In this document: one piece after another, positions 46,113 to 58,330 of the stretch | How positions within the stretch are numbered: position 1 is the stretch's first letter | Layout: every line of letters starts with the position of its first letter | Assembly: GCF_010093535.1 (NCBI RefSeq) | Contig: NW_022985210.1 | Coordinates: forward strand, 365,048-429,047 | Direction of reading: 5' to 3' | DNA: 64,000 nucleotides | Source: Lindgomyces ingoldianus | Taxonomy: Eukaryota > Ascomycota > Dothideomycetes > Pleosporales > Lindgomycetaceae | Notes under the pieces: generated by a model | Seen by the model: the letters and a program-made list of their open reading frames with translations, nothing else | What the model was told of the DNA's origin: nothing | Databases searched by the model: none | Program-made: the position numbers and the translations under genes

Positions 46113-47417
46113 CGTCCGTCGCGAGGATAATACAAAGTAGATGCAATCATGTTACGGAGTACGGGGCACCCAACAGCAGAAAGCTTTTGGGTGCGGCTGA
46201 GAAACTCAAGTCATACGATTAATTGATGCCTTGGAACAAGCACGCCCGTGTCGCTTGTGGCTTAAGGGCGGTCGCCGGATCAAGTTGATTGGGGCTTCGA
46301 TATATCTGCCCTGAGTCACCCCCACCGTATTAATAAAGAATTGAGCCTACCACCAGATCCAGACCGCGGAAAACAAATTCCGCACGGCTTGATCCGCTCT
46401 ACCCTAACCAAAAATCTCGAAACGACTCAATGAATCCTACATGCCCCTCCAATGAGCGGGTTTGTAGGCTATATCCGTGCAGCTTTATACAAATCGAGCT
46501 TTCTCCATGCAAATTATGTCTGTCCGGTGGCTCGCGCTACGAACCCGCTCATGAGAGAGCTATTGATATCCACGGCGCCTACGGAACTCACCGAGTGCCT
46601 CTGCCAGGAAGAGTAGGCTTGAATACTCCTGTCGTCATGGCTCTGGATTTTACTACCTCCCGGCAACTCCCGTTCCTATCAAAGCCGAATATTTTAGCCG
46701 TTAACAAAGCCTGAGTGACTTGACACTACTCGCCCATTTTGTCGCCATGCCAGTACCGAGTGCGTCTCTGAAAACGGCCTTCGTCTCCAGTTGCAACAGT
46801 GCCCCGGTCACATCTGAATCTAAACACGAGATTGGTGAAAACACCAGATCTACGCACTGTACCTGCGCAAACAAGAGCCTCAATACCCTAAATATGTTAG
46901 GATCGATGGATCCGAGTATGGAGCATTATGACCGCAAGAGCCCGCACCGCCTACACTGCAAAATAGGGATGTTGACGCTTTTTTTGAGGAGCTGAATATG
47001 AAGCGCGCCGGTGGCTTTGATCAAATCTTCTCCAGCTATTAGCTGGATTCAATATATTCAAGCTCCTTTGCGTTACTAAGATATGAGTGGTTCTAGAGCC
47101 GCAGATGTTATCCGGAGGCTGAGTTACGTTGACACGTGTGTCTCGCGGTGAGGCTGATTCCCCCACATAGGGTGAGGGGATAGATCTCCTCGCTTGCCTT
47201 GCGGCTCTCCAGTATAAACATGTGATGGCTTCATCATTGGGCGCCCCGTTTCCTATATTCTCTAGATCCTCTATATACCGTAACTTCCAGCACCCCTTGT
47301 CCACCGAACACCCTCCATACTAACGAACCATTTTCAAATCCCCATCGCTGTATCCCACTAGCCTGCTGTGCGTTGTAAACTCCGAGCGTCAAAACGGCTG
47401 AATTGACATGATCCACG
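46113..47417. other. Divergent intergenic region
   Basis: About 1.3 kb between the ankyrin gene (minus) and the permease gene (plus). Frames at 46430-46714, 46720-46995 (plus) and 46951-47304 (minus) lack recognisable domains or consistent splice structure. TATA-like boxes occur at 47213 (GTATAAAC) and 47268 (TCTATATACC), the latter about 150 bp before the permease ATG. A decayed gene fragment cannot be excluded. Confidence 0.4.
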
Positions 47418-49193
47418 ATGGAACCGGTTCTACAACAGCGCACTGAAGACGAGTTGCCGGTTAACCACGATGAGAAGGTCCTCTTGTCCTTGGGTTACAA
47501 GCAAGAATTCAAAAGAGAATTCAGTCTATGGAGCGCCTTCTGTGTTAGCTTCGCCGTTTTGGGGTTGCTTCCAAGCTTCGCGTCGACTTTGTTCTATGGC
47601 ATGGGCTCCGCTGGAACCGCGGGTGCGTTGGTCTTCATCTTCATCATCATCATCAAATAGTATACTCGACGAGTTGATAGAAAACATGGAGCTGACACCA
47701 TCCCTATTTTAGGCATGATCTGGGGATGGATAATTGCCATGGTCTTCATTCAATGCGTCGCCCTAAGTTTAGCCGAACTCTGCTCATCGATGCCAACAAG
47801 GTCAGAATTACAGTCGCCATCTATCATAGCATAATCTAACGCTCTTTTCCATAGTGGTGGTCTCTATTATGCGTCGGCCGTTCTTGCTCCCCCAGGCTGG
47901 GGTCCTGTTGCAGCATGGGCGACTGGCTGGTCCAGTTGGATCGGACAAGTCACAGCCGCGCCTTCGGTCAACTATGCCGTGGCAGCAATGATTCTCGCGG
48001 TCCTCTCGATTGCCGATCCAAATTTCGAATCAAAGAACTACCAGCTATTCCTCCTCGCCACGTTCCTCATGATTGTCCAAAGTTGCCTCAGCAGCATGCC
48101 AACCAAATGGATCGCCGTCTTCAATTCCTTGGGCTCCAGTTTCAACATGGTGGCAGTTATCGTTGTCATCATTCTCATACCTACGGCTGCCGTAACAGAT
48201 CCCAAATTCAGACCTACTCATCAAGTTTGGAGCGATATCGAAAATGGTACGGACTTCCCTAATGGTATCGCTATTTTGATGAGTTTCACTGGCGCAATGT
48301 GGGCGATGTCGGGCTTCGATGCGCCATTTCATCTGAGCGAGGAATGCGCCGTTGCTGATGTCGCCTCTCCGCGTGCCATTGTTTTGACGTCTGCAATCGG
48401 CGGCATGTTTGGCTGGGTCTTGCAAGTTGTGGTTGCGTACACAGTCATCGATATTGAAGCGGTCTTCGAGTCTGATCTTGGCCAGCCGTGGGCGACTTAC
48501 TTGCTCCAGGTTCTACCGATGAAGACGGGACTTGCTGCTCTCGCATTGACTATAATAGCTGGGTTCTCCATGGGTCAAGGCTGCATGGTTGCGGCATCTC
48601 GAGTCACGTACGCCTACGCCCGTGACGGCTGCTTTCCCATGTCGAAATACTGGGCAAAGGTAAACAAAGTCACAAAGACACCGGTAAATGCGGTATGGTT
48701 CAACTGTCTCGTTGGCGTCTTGCTTTGCTGTCTCATATTTGCTGGTCAGGTGACCGTTCTAGCTATCTTCTCCGTCGGCGCCATTGCTTGCTTTGTTGCA
48801 TTCGCGATCCCCATCTCTTTGAGAGTTTTTGTTGTCGGCAGTAGATTCCGAAGGGGCCCTTGGCATCTTGGACACTTTGGCAAGCCGGTCGGAGTTGCTG
48901 CTGTTGGATTTGTCGCATTAATGGTTCCGATATTGTGTTTACCTACCAATACAGGAGGTAGTCTCAAGTAAGTGCCTCGAAATCCTATCGTATACAGAGG
49001 AGTTATTGACTTGATTGCTAGCTCTTCCAATATGAATTGGACGTCTCTTGTGTACGGGGCTCCGATGTTAGTTGCCTTACTCTGGTTCGCTGTTGATGCC
49101 CACAAGTGGTTTAAAGGACCAAAAGTCAATGCTAAGCATGCTATGATCGGCCAAGTTATTAAAGAACTTGAGGGTCAAGCCGAAATTTATTAA
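47418..49193 (+). CDS. Amino-acid/choline-type permease (APC superfamily, 4 exons)
   Basis: Exons 47418-47622, 47713-47800, 47855-48967 and 49022-49193, with introns of 90, 54, 54 bp (donors GTGCGT, GTCAGA, GTAAGT). Phases match at each junction and give 525 residues ending in TAA. The protein is a polytopic membrane carrier of the fungal GABA/choline-permease type (AA_permease_2). It has a hydrophilic N-terminus to about residue 40, LGYKQEFKREFSLWSAFCVS entering the first membrane segment, CSSMPTSGGLYY spanning intron 2, APPGWGP, a GQVTAAPSVNY segment, GFDAPFHLSEEC, GFSMGQGCMVAASRVTYAYA and a C-terminal DAHKWFKGPKVN. These match the family in order and spacing, and the expected about 12 membrane spans fit. 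Such carriers import GABA, choline, amino acids or polyamines at the plasma membrane; the substrate cannot be decided from sequence. No damage seen. Repeats begin about 120 bp downstream. Confidence 0.95.
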
Positions 49194-49317
49194 GAGTTGA
49201 GTAATAAGTTTACAGTTAGTTGAAGCGTGGCCGGTGTTACGAAACTATCGCTTGCATGCTTTTAGTAGAGTGTAGTATATAGAATTCGCAAAATGTACCT
49301 GTTATAGTAATAATAGT

Positions 49318-49503
49318 TAAAGTACACCATAGGCAAGTTGCATACACGCCTAAGTTGCTTACTTTTACTAAGACTCTACTAAATTACTCTTTCTACACTA
49401 ATGCATTCCTAACAACGCTATTTCGATACGCTAAAAAAAGTTAGATATAGCTTAAACTCTAGGCTTTTAAATAAAACATAACACTTTTAAAGTAATATGC
49501 TAT
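49318..49503. mobile_element. Foldback/Fot1 terminal fragment (v)
   Basis: Carries the terminal GGCAAGTTGCATACACGCC region and the following about 180 bp of the Fot1-like family, then breaks off into the next repeat. The extreme end is degraded (AGTACACCATAGG) and no TA partner is found. Confidence 0.65.
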
Positions 49504-49508
49504 AGTAG

Positions 49509-49606
49509 TAATAAGGTAGGCGCCCTGCCTGCCAAGCCGGTACTATACGACTTTCCCTACTATACTAAAAGGTTCGCACGAGAATACTTAAGCTAAGTAT
49601 TCTTGC
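49509..49606. repeat. Fragment of the long-TIR element
   Basis: About 98 bp matching the first part of the terminal inverted repeat at 62661 (AATAAGGTAGGCGCC..., and the palindrome GAATACTTAAGCTAAGTATT). It is GC-richer than the 62661 copy and truncated where repeat X begins. Confidence 0.75.
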
Positions 49607-49892
49607 ATAGTATAAAATACTACAACAGTTTATAAATAATCTGTAAAAGCAAAGCTTGCTTAGAGTAATAGTTAGCGCATTAAGGTGGCTTGTTTAGGTT
49701 AAAGAATAGTTGCAGCATAATGCTTAGCAAAGTAGTATTAGACAGGTAATAGATGTATAACAACAACATTTAACTGTAGCATGGAACTAACTACAGACTG
49801 TAACTAAGCGTAGCTAATACTAATCTCTAACACACTAATGTAGATAATGCTAATCCCTAACATACTAATATAGCTAAAAAGGTGGAATAAAC
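49607..49892. repeat. Repeat X (copy 2, most complete)
   Basis: Runs from AAAATACTACAACAG to CATACTAATATAGCTAAAA. Near its end it has short direct repeats of the type CTAACAYACTAATRTAGMTAA. No TIR, LTR or coding relic recognised; transposon class unknown. Confidence 0.7.
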
Positions 49893-50096
49893 ATAACAGA
49901 CTTTACAGGCAAGTTGCTTACACACCTAAGTTACTTACTTTTACTAAGACCCTACTAAACTACTTTTTTTACACTAATGCATTCTTAATAACACTACTTA
50001 AACATGCTAAAAGAATATTAGATACAGCTTACGCTTTAGGCTGTTAAATAAGATGTAACATTTTAAAGCAACATGCTATAGCTATGTATAGGGTCT
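49893..50096. mobile_element. Foldback/Fot1 terminal fragment (vi)
   Basis: The terminus CTTTACAGGCAAGTTGCTTA and about 190 bp of the family body, truncated at repeat X. It is nearly the same segment as fragment (v), 0.6 kb away, and both are followed by repeat X material. Confidence 0.65.
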
Positions 50097-50185
50097 TTTC
50101 AAAAAATATAAAATACTACAACAGCCTATAAATGATCTGTAAAAGCAAAGCTTGCTTAGAGCAATCGTTAGCACATTAAGGTAGG

Positions 50186-50396
50186 TGTAAGGCCGGATGT
50201 CCCAGAGCGGGCCAGTATGGCCTCCCCTGACCTGTTTGGAGGTCACATGACCTGTGCTTTGTATATAAGCATGAATCCTAACAAGCAAGGCTTAGTAGCA
50301 ATTTGTCTTTCTTATAATACACTTCTATCTTTCTTTAAAAGCTTGCTTTTAGTACTATCTGTGCTACTTACTATTCTATCTTTATAGTAAGTTATT
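50186..50396. mobile_element. Solo LTR in repeat X
   Basis: 211 bp starting TGTAAGGCCGGATG and ending CTTTATA (probably CTTTACA before RIP). Flanks GTAGG (50181-50185) and GTAAG (50397-50401) are a 5-bp duplication differing by one RIP-type change. Continuity with other X copies across the insertion confirms both borders. Contains a TATATAAGC promoter-like box at about 50262. Confidence 0.78.
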
Positions 50397-50545
50397 TAGA
50401 TTAAAGAATAGTTTATAATAATTTTTATTAATTATTTTATCTTAAGTTACTTAAAACTTATCTAATAAGTTTTTATATTAGCTTTAACTATAACTTAACT
50501 CTGTTTCTTATAGTTACTTTTATTTTTTTAAGTATTTAGTTGCAC

Positions 50546-51265
50546 NNNNNNNNNNNNNNNNNNNNNNNNNNNNNNNNNNNNNNNNNNNNNNNNNNNNNNN
50601 NNNNNNNNNNNNNNNNNNNNNNNNNNNNNNNNNNNNNNNNNNNNNNNNNNNNNNNNNNNNNNNNNNNNNNNNNNNNNNNNNNNNNNNNNNNNNNNNNNNN
50701 NNNNNNNNNNNNNNNNNNNNNNNNNNNNNNNNNNNNNNNNNNNNNNNNNNNNNNNNNNNNNNNNNNNNNNNNNNNNNNNNNNNNNNNNNNNNNNNNNNNN
50801 NNNNNNNNNNNNNNNNNNNNNNNNNNNNNNNNNNNNNNNNNNNNNNNNNNNNNNNNNNNNNNNNNNNNNNNNNNNNNNNNNNNNNNNNNNNNNNNNNNNN
50901 NNNNNNNNNNNNNNNNNNNNNNNNNNNNNNNNNNNNNNNNNNNNNNNNNNNNNNNNNNNNNNNNNNNNNNNNNNNNNNNNNNNNNNNNNNNNNNNNNNNN
51001 NNNNNNNNNNNNNNNNNNNNNNNNNNNNNNNNNNNNNNNNNNNNNNNNNNNNNNNNNNNNNNNNNNNNNNNNNNNNNNNNNNNNNNNNNNNNNNNNNNNN
51101 NNNNNNNNNNNNNNNNNNNNNNNNNNNNNNNNNNNNNNNNNNNNNNNNNNNNNNNNNNNNNNNNNNNNNNNNNNNNNNNNNNNNNNNNNNNNNNNNNNNN
51201 NNNNNNNNNNNNNNNNNNNNNNNNNNNNNNNNNNNNNNNNNNNNNNNNNNNNNNNNNNNNNNNNN
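50546..51265. other. Assembly gap (720 N)
   Basis: Probably hides the 5' LTR and first leader unit of copia D, since the sequence resumes inside a leader repeat. Confidence 0.99.
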
Positions 51266-54200
51266 TACAGCAAGCTCTGCTACTGTACAAAGTAAGAAGG
51301 AGATAGTGTAAGGCGCACACTAAAGCTATTAAAGCTGCACGACCTAGCAGCTAGACAACAGCAGTACCTGCGCAATCCACTGCACAAGCGATTAACCCTA
51401 CGCCCTATAAGGCACTTTGTTTAGTTACTTATCCCTTAGGATAGTAGATTAATCCTTTGCATTATACAGCAAGCTCTGCTACTGTACAAAGTAAGAAGGA
51501 GATAGTGTAAGGCGCACACTAAAGCTATTAAAGCTGCACAACCTAGCAGCTAGACAACAGCAGTACCTGCGCAATCTACTAAAAAAGTAATTAACTATAC
51601 TATTATAATAAAATCTTATTAGCAACTAACAACTCTGCGTAATAATAGAAAGAATAAGGAATAATTTCTATTATATAAATAACTTATAAAGAACATAAGA
51701 ATATTAGAGGCAACACTATAGAACAAGACTAGCCTAGAGTACTAGAATAATAAAATTAACATGTTAAAGGCTCTAATAAGCCTATAAACTTAATTATACA
51801 TAAGTTATATAATTACTAATTTATATATAACAACTTAGAAAGGCGCTACCTTTTTAAGTGTGTACATAAAAAATTTTAAAAGATAGACACTATAAGACTT
51901 TTTAGCACTTAGCTGCACATTTAAAAGAGAGCTTATATAAGTGCTAGAGAACAAAGAAATTACACTACAGCTAGGCACTAAAAGTACCTAAGCCTAGAAG
52001 CTGTATAATATAGCATAAAAAAAAGTAATTGCACTAAAAAAGCTTTATATGCAACCCTTATTACTATATAAGGCTTTGCATAGAAGCAGACTAAACATAA
52101 TGCTGCTATTAACACTAAATGTACTAGTGTTACCTGCTTCTACACCTTAGCTAGCACTACACTAATTACTATACAAACAATACATGCCACTCTACCTAAC
52201 GCCTGCTCCACACCCTTAATTGTACACACCACCGCCTACAGTAGTGTATGCACTACTAATACTACCTGCACAATCTATACTACATTACAGCCTATATAAA
52301 CTTCTACCTTAGAAGGAAACTGCTAAAGAAAAACTTCTAGTAAATAAAATTATATAATTCTAAAAAGCATAAAAAAAAATAATAACTATATAAGTTAACT
52401 ATATAACATCTTTATAAATAAAATAAAGATTTTTATTAATTTATATTAATAGCTAAATATCTAGAAAACTTAGTACATAGACATCTTTCTAGATATTCTA
52501 AAAAGTTAGGCAAATATATACTATATACATAACATAGGCTCTAGACATAACTAGAAGCATTTATATAACACCTTAAGTAGTTACTTTAACACTAATGTAA
52601 ACTATAGCTAGTACTAGACAGACTAGATAATAATAACTTTTACATAATACTAATAAAAGAACTTTAATAAGAGTTTATATAAAGTTTTTAAAATAATAAT
52701 TAATAAGCTTACACTTATATAAAAAGCACTAAAAATAAAATTTTAAAAAAATGTTTTACTACACACTACTATTATATAAGCCTATTAAGAATAACTAGAA
52801 CTAGAATATGCTATGTTTACTATTAAGCTCTTATGTAAAGCTTTATTTAGTAACTTATAGGCATTACTTTAAGTTACTATATGTAACAATTCTTGTTCCA
52901 TCTTAGGTCGCCTAGAACCCATCCAAAGGGTCCCCGTATCAGCTCCAACCCTGGCTCGACCCTGACTTGACCTGGCCCTGACTCTGCCCTGCCCCCTGCT
53001 GTTACCCCTATTCCCTTATGTATTTAGTCGCACCTTGCCCTGTAGCTAGCTCAGTAGTTTTCTGATATCCTACGTACAAGGCCTATAGGTGTCATTAGTA
53101 TTCCTAGGTCTCTGAGTCCCCACGCACTCCCATATGCCTCTGAGTGGATTCATACCGCATTCAGACCCATTGTCTTGCCTGCGCTGTTACACTATAGACT
53201 AAAAGGTAAACTAATACCTCTAAAAACTGCCTAATGTATACTACATAAACTACTAATATAACTCTACATAATAAAAGTCTACACAACAAGAAGAAAGCTT
53301 CCCTTTATATAAAAAAAAATAATATAGAAAATTTTTATTTAGGTTTAGGCTATAATTTAGAGATAACTATATATAGATAAAGAAGTGCTTTATCTACTAT
53401 AAAAAAATATTAGTTATTAAACTACTCTTATAATAACTATACATAAGTAAAGAACTAGTATGTTACTGTATATAAAGATTTTTATAATAAAACCTTATTA
53501 TGTAAAGCTATTACTTTATACATCTAAGACTTTAAAGGTTACCTTAAGAAAAAAAATAATTTATATAATATAAAGAAAATAAAATAAAAAAGTAAAAATG
53601 CTAAAAAAGCTATTAACTACTTTACCTTTACTGCCTATTTATACTGTGTAATAAGAGAGGACATTTACAGCATTAAACCTAAGAAGTATGCTAAGCAGTT
53701 TATTCTTAATAACTAATACTATATAGTATACTAAAGCAAACTATAAGACATAAGTGTAGTAAAAATCTTTACTATTAGCAAGTTTTAATTTAAAGTGTAA
53801 GTATAAAAGAACTTATATATAAAAATTAATTAAATACTTAGCTAAATAAATATTAGCTTTAAAGGCTAGACACTAAAAAAATTAATTAGTACTATATAAA
53901 TCTAGAACTTAATTAGTCTAGTTATATACTATATTTTAGAGACTTTAACACTATTTCTGCTATTACTAGCAGATGCTAACTAACTTAGGGTATACTTTAA
54001 TAACATTTTAAATGTTATTATATGTAAAGATAAAACTACTATACTTATTATATAAAAATAAAGACACTTTTTTTTTAATATTAGTAAAAAAGAATTTATA
54101 TCTTTCTTTACTAAATTAGAACTTTACTGCCTTTACTGCTAATTTAGACACTTTTGCATAAAGAGACTTTAGAAGATGCTAACTAGCGCTAGCTACAACA

Positions 54201-57200
54201 TTAATGCTATAGTGCTAAAAGAGATTAAGAAGTTTTGCTACCTCTACTAATTATATAACTAGGCCTTATAAAAATTTAAGTTTATAATTAAAAATAACAC
54301 TTACTTTAACTATAAAGTTATTATTAATGTTATATAAATTAATAATAAAGATGTTTTATATGTTATTAATGCAGACATATTATTTTAGGCTACTATATTT
54401 CTAAAATCTATGTCTGCATAAGATACCTAAAATGTACTATGCAAATGCTAAATTAATACTTATTAAGAACCTTTAGACTATATTATGCATAACTTTAGTA
54501 TAAACTTTGCTTTAGAGGATTTTTAAGCTTATGTAAAAATTATAAAAGCTACATGTAGGCAGATGCCTATAGAAGCATATTAGGCAGTTAAAAAGGTTAA
54601 GTGTGTGCACATACTTTTCTAATAAGTGTTTAACATCCTAAAGACTAAGCTAGGTAACTATACAGATAATAAGGCTATTCTATAAATAGCAGTTAAGGCT
54701 CTAAACAACACAGCTAGCCTACACAGTCTAGTACCTATACTGCTAGTCTTTAGAGCATACCTAAGAATTAACCTAAACTCTCTGCTATTACTAGACATTA
54801 TTACATAAGTAAGTGCTATATAAAAGGTAATAAAAATACTTTAAAAAGACTATATAAAAGTAAACATTAATTATATAATTAACACTTATAATAGCTTTAT
54901 AACATATAAAGTTCTTAACCTTCCTCTTAGCTTAAAGATTATAGCATAAAAAGAGAAAAAAAGCTAGACTAGCCTATATAAAATTAAAAGCATTAAAGAG
55001 AGAGATATTATTATTAAGAAAAAAAATAGCTTACTAAAGCTCTAATATACATAAGTTAAACTATACTATAAAAAAAAAAAAAATAGCCTACTTATAATAA
55101 ATAACCTAGATAAACTAATCTCTATATAAAAAGATTTTTTAAAGAAGAGAAAAAAAAAACAGCTTTATAAAAATATTATAAAGGCAAAACTAGAGCCTAC
55201 TATAGACTAAGCCTCTTAAGATAGTAATACTGCACTAGTGTAAAGAGAAGATATAGATACTAGAAGAAGTAAAAAGCAAAGAAAACCTGCATAAAGTCTA
55301 GACTAGGTATTTTTAACTTAAAAAAAGAAGAATAATTAGGCTTTATTTATTAAGCTTTATATAAATAGTGTAATTACTACACTTAAAAAACTATTTAAGA
55401 AATTAGACTATATAAAAATAAACACTTTAATTACTAATAGCACTTTTAAAGTTATAGTGTATAACTTAATAAAGTATAAAAGTTAGATTTTTAACCTTTA
55501 CTTTATATAAAAAGTAAAAGGTAAAACAACTTAACTATATAAGAAATTTTACCTAGTGTTTACTAGCTACTTAAATAAAAAGAAAAAAGAAATTCTTACT
55601 TAGTTACTAACTATTTAAAGAATAAGCTAAAGACTACTTTTAGCTATAAAAGTAAGCCTAAGAGCTATATATAAAATGCATTTTAAACTGCGTAATATTA
55701 TATAAGTATACATTTAATTAATAAATAAGCTTATATATACGCTATATATAAAGCTACTAAAAAAGATGCGCTAGAGCTTTCTACTAAATATAATACTCTA
55801 GGTTGTACAACTCTTATATAAAGCTGCTAAATTAGGACTGTATTAGTTTAAAACATACTATAACTACTATAAAAAAAAGCTGCGCATGTACATTTTTTTA
55901 TACAACCCCTACTTTTTAATTACTAATAAAGAAGAGCATACTTTTAGTATTACTAGCCTATAAACAAATAACACTTTAAGCATTATAATAAAAAATTTTG
56001 CGTAAAAAGAAAAAAAAAAACTATAAAAAGTAAAGTTTTATATAAAAAGTAAAACTATTCTAGTAAAAAAGCAGCTTATTAAGTTTAATAGTAAAAAAAT
56101 TAAGCTTACACATAACATAGTAGTTTTTACTTAGAAAAGATAAGTAAGCTACTTTTATATAATTAACTTAAAAAATAAAGATGCTGCATAATAATATATT
56201 AAGTAACATATAAAAAAGGTATACATTGCATTTATATGTTAACTAAAAGCAGCATTTAACTTATTTATTACTGCATAAACTATAGACCCTTTGCATAATA
56301 ATATTAACATACTTAACACATAAATTTAATAGTAAATAGATAATAATAAGTGTAGTCTTACTTTTCTACTATTATAGCTTAATTATGTAAAGCTATTTAT
56401 CTTTATAAATAAATTATTTACTAATAATAAAGACCTTAGCTTATAGCTAAAATTTTTAATTATATTAAGTAATAAAAACTATATAAAGTAAAGTAACTAC
56501 TTTAAAATACTAGGTAACATTATACACTAGAATTCTACTAAGTGTAAAAGAGTAACTAAAAGTGTCTTTACTAGTAAACTATATAAAATAGTTAAAAAGT
56601 TTAATAATGTAATTACTTTTAGTATAACTTTATAGTAAATTATATAAATGCTTAAACTGCTACTAATTCTAGTAGTAATCTGCATAGATTTAAGGTCTTT
56701 ATATAATTACTTTATTAAGCTAGGCACTACTAGTAAAAAGTAACTTATAATTAACATTATGTTACTTTATAAATTATATAAGAAAAGAGAAATTACTAAA
56801 ATTAAGTAAATTAATAGTAAAGATAACTTAGTAAATGTATATATAAAGAAAACACTAAACTAGGCTTTTTAATTACTAGTCTTAACTAACTGCCTCTTTG
56901 TCTAGATAGAAGCATCTGTAGACTAGCTAGATCTTGTGCGCAAAGATGCTTTAGACTAACTAAACTAATAACACCTTTATATAAGGCCTATTTCTTTTTA
57001 TTTTATTTTATTTTTTTTTATATTATACATAATTATCTTTCTTATTATAAGGATCTATTACTGCTAGCACTGTATAAAAAAAGAAAAAAGCTAGGGGATT
57101 ATATAGTAAAGCTTAAAAAGTAAAGAATAAAGAAAAAAAAAGCTATTTACATAGCACAACTAGCCTATTCTAACATATAGTATTACTAAGGTAAGTCCTA

Positions 57201-57588
57201 ATAAATAAAGTAAAGTAAAGGTAGAACATAATTAGATAGACTTACATAGACAAAAGGGAGGTAACGCGTACAGAAGGTAACTCTTTAGATAAAAAGAAAA
57301 GTTGCTAGTGTTTATACACAGCAGCAGCGTTGCAGCCTAGATACAAGTAATTGCGCACAAGCAGAATCACGTATCTATGTTACATAATGCTTGTGCGCAA
57401 ACCTCTATGCGCAAACATCTAGATATCCCCTTTTTCCTCTGTATAAAGGAAAAACAAGAGTAATAGAACTAGAAACATGTTGCCCTTACTTTACCTACCT
57501 TATACGCTATGCACACTGTACACCACTCTTACTCTTGCTACTTAAGTGCTTATACCATAAGCAGCTAGCTGTCGGAGCCTATTCAACA
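51266..57588 (+). mobile_element. Ty1/copia copy D, 5' end in gap
   Basis: Resumes after the gap in a leader repeat (about 51266). A second unit lies at about 51466, then RIP-dead gag-pol parallel to copies A and B (integrase at about 54650-55060, RNase H at about 56390-56610). The 3' LTR is at 57309-57588 (280 bp, ends TATTCAACA). The right flank AACAC is the expected target duplication, but the left flank is not visible. It is interrupted by a solo LTR at 52882-53191. Confidence 0.9.
52882..53191. mobile_element. Solo LTR in copia D, target duplication CTATA
   Basis: The 310-bp block starts TGTAACAATTCTTG and ends GCGCTGTTACA, with CTATA on both sides (52877-52881 and 53192-53196). Removing it and one CTATA restores the copia sequence seen in copies A and B. 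It is rich in CpC and CpA and shows almost no RIP change, in strong contrast to its host. It contains TACGTACAAGGC near the middle. Confidence 0.92.
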
Positions 57589-57650
57589 AACACACTAATA
57601 TAGCTAATGCTAATTCTTAATATACTAATATAGCTAAAAATATAGAATAA

Positions 57651-58157
57651 ATATAGCTAACTATAATTTAAATATATTTTATATAACATATACTAGAGTA
57701 AACTACATATAAATTAATATAAAAGTGTACTTATATTAAGTTTACATTTTTTTAAAAAAATATAAAAAATATATAAACTAATAAAAAAATTATAACTAAC
57801 TAACTAGTATGTTTTAAAAAAAAGATTTTACTTAACTTTATATTATATAAACTTAAATATATTAAGTATAGTAAGCTTTACTAATAACTTACTTTATTTT
57901 TAGTAATACTATAAAAATAGTAAAATTATTACTATTTATATACTTTTTTACTTATTACACTTTTTATAGATATTTAATATAGGTTATTTTACTTTTTTAA
58001 AAAAGTATATAGGCGCTAAGCTAAAAACTTTATATATAATAAAATTACTTATTATAAAGTAAGCTTACAAGTAAAGTAATACTTAAAAGTAAATAATAGC
58101 TAGCTAATTTTTAGCTTTAATTAAGTTAGTAAAATTTCTTTTTAAAAACTAAAAGTT
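57651..58157. other. Extremely AT-rich stretch
   Basis: About 500 bp of mostly A and T with no coding or repeat structure recognised. The last about 70 bp (AGTAAATAATAGCTAGCTAA onward) match 62268-62335. Confidence 0.5.
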
Positions 58158-58159
58158 TA

Positions 58160-58330
58160 ACGTACCTAACAGGTTAGCCGGCTACACAGGTTAGCCGGCT
58201 ACTTTTGCTAAGCCTCTACTAAAACCACTCTATTCTCTTGCAAAACAGCCTACTTTAGCCCTATATAAAGTAATACAACATAAGATATTATTTAAAGTCT
58301 ACTTTTACTACTTACTTACATATACATAAG
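58160..58330 (-). mobile_element. Fot1-like element end, cut by the gypsy LTR
   Basis: Terminus ACGTACCTAACAGGTTAGCC with the two GCCGGCTAC motifs, preceded by TA (58158-58159). The following sequence matches the reverse complement of the 3' end of the element at 11356-12488 (zinc-knuckle region). It is cut at 58330, where the gypsy LTR starts. This is therefore an older insertion of the same DNA-transposon family, in minus orientation. Confidence 0.78.

Larger units (their letters stand above)
50106..57650. repeat. Repeat X (copy 3), interrupted
   Basis: The start is at 50106-50185 (AAAATACTACAACAGCC...). A solo LTR follows (50186-50396), then TTATTTAGATTAAAGAATAG (50402) as expected from copy 2. 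The X 3' end (CACACTAATATAGCTAATGC) reappears at about 57591 right after copia D. The simplest reading is one X copy split by a solo LTR and copia D, with the left D boundary hidden in the gap. Confidence 0.55.

Noticed and set aside
47915..48425. Frames in other phases over the permease exon
   Set aside because: Shadows of the permease exon 47855-48967, which has family motifs in the chosen frame and matching splice phases.
50520..51320. Three long open frames of 245-266 codons
   Set aside because: They consist almost entirely of N from the assembly gap.
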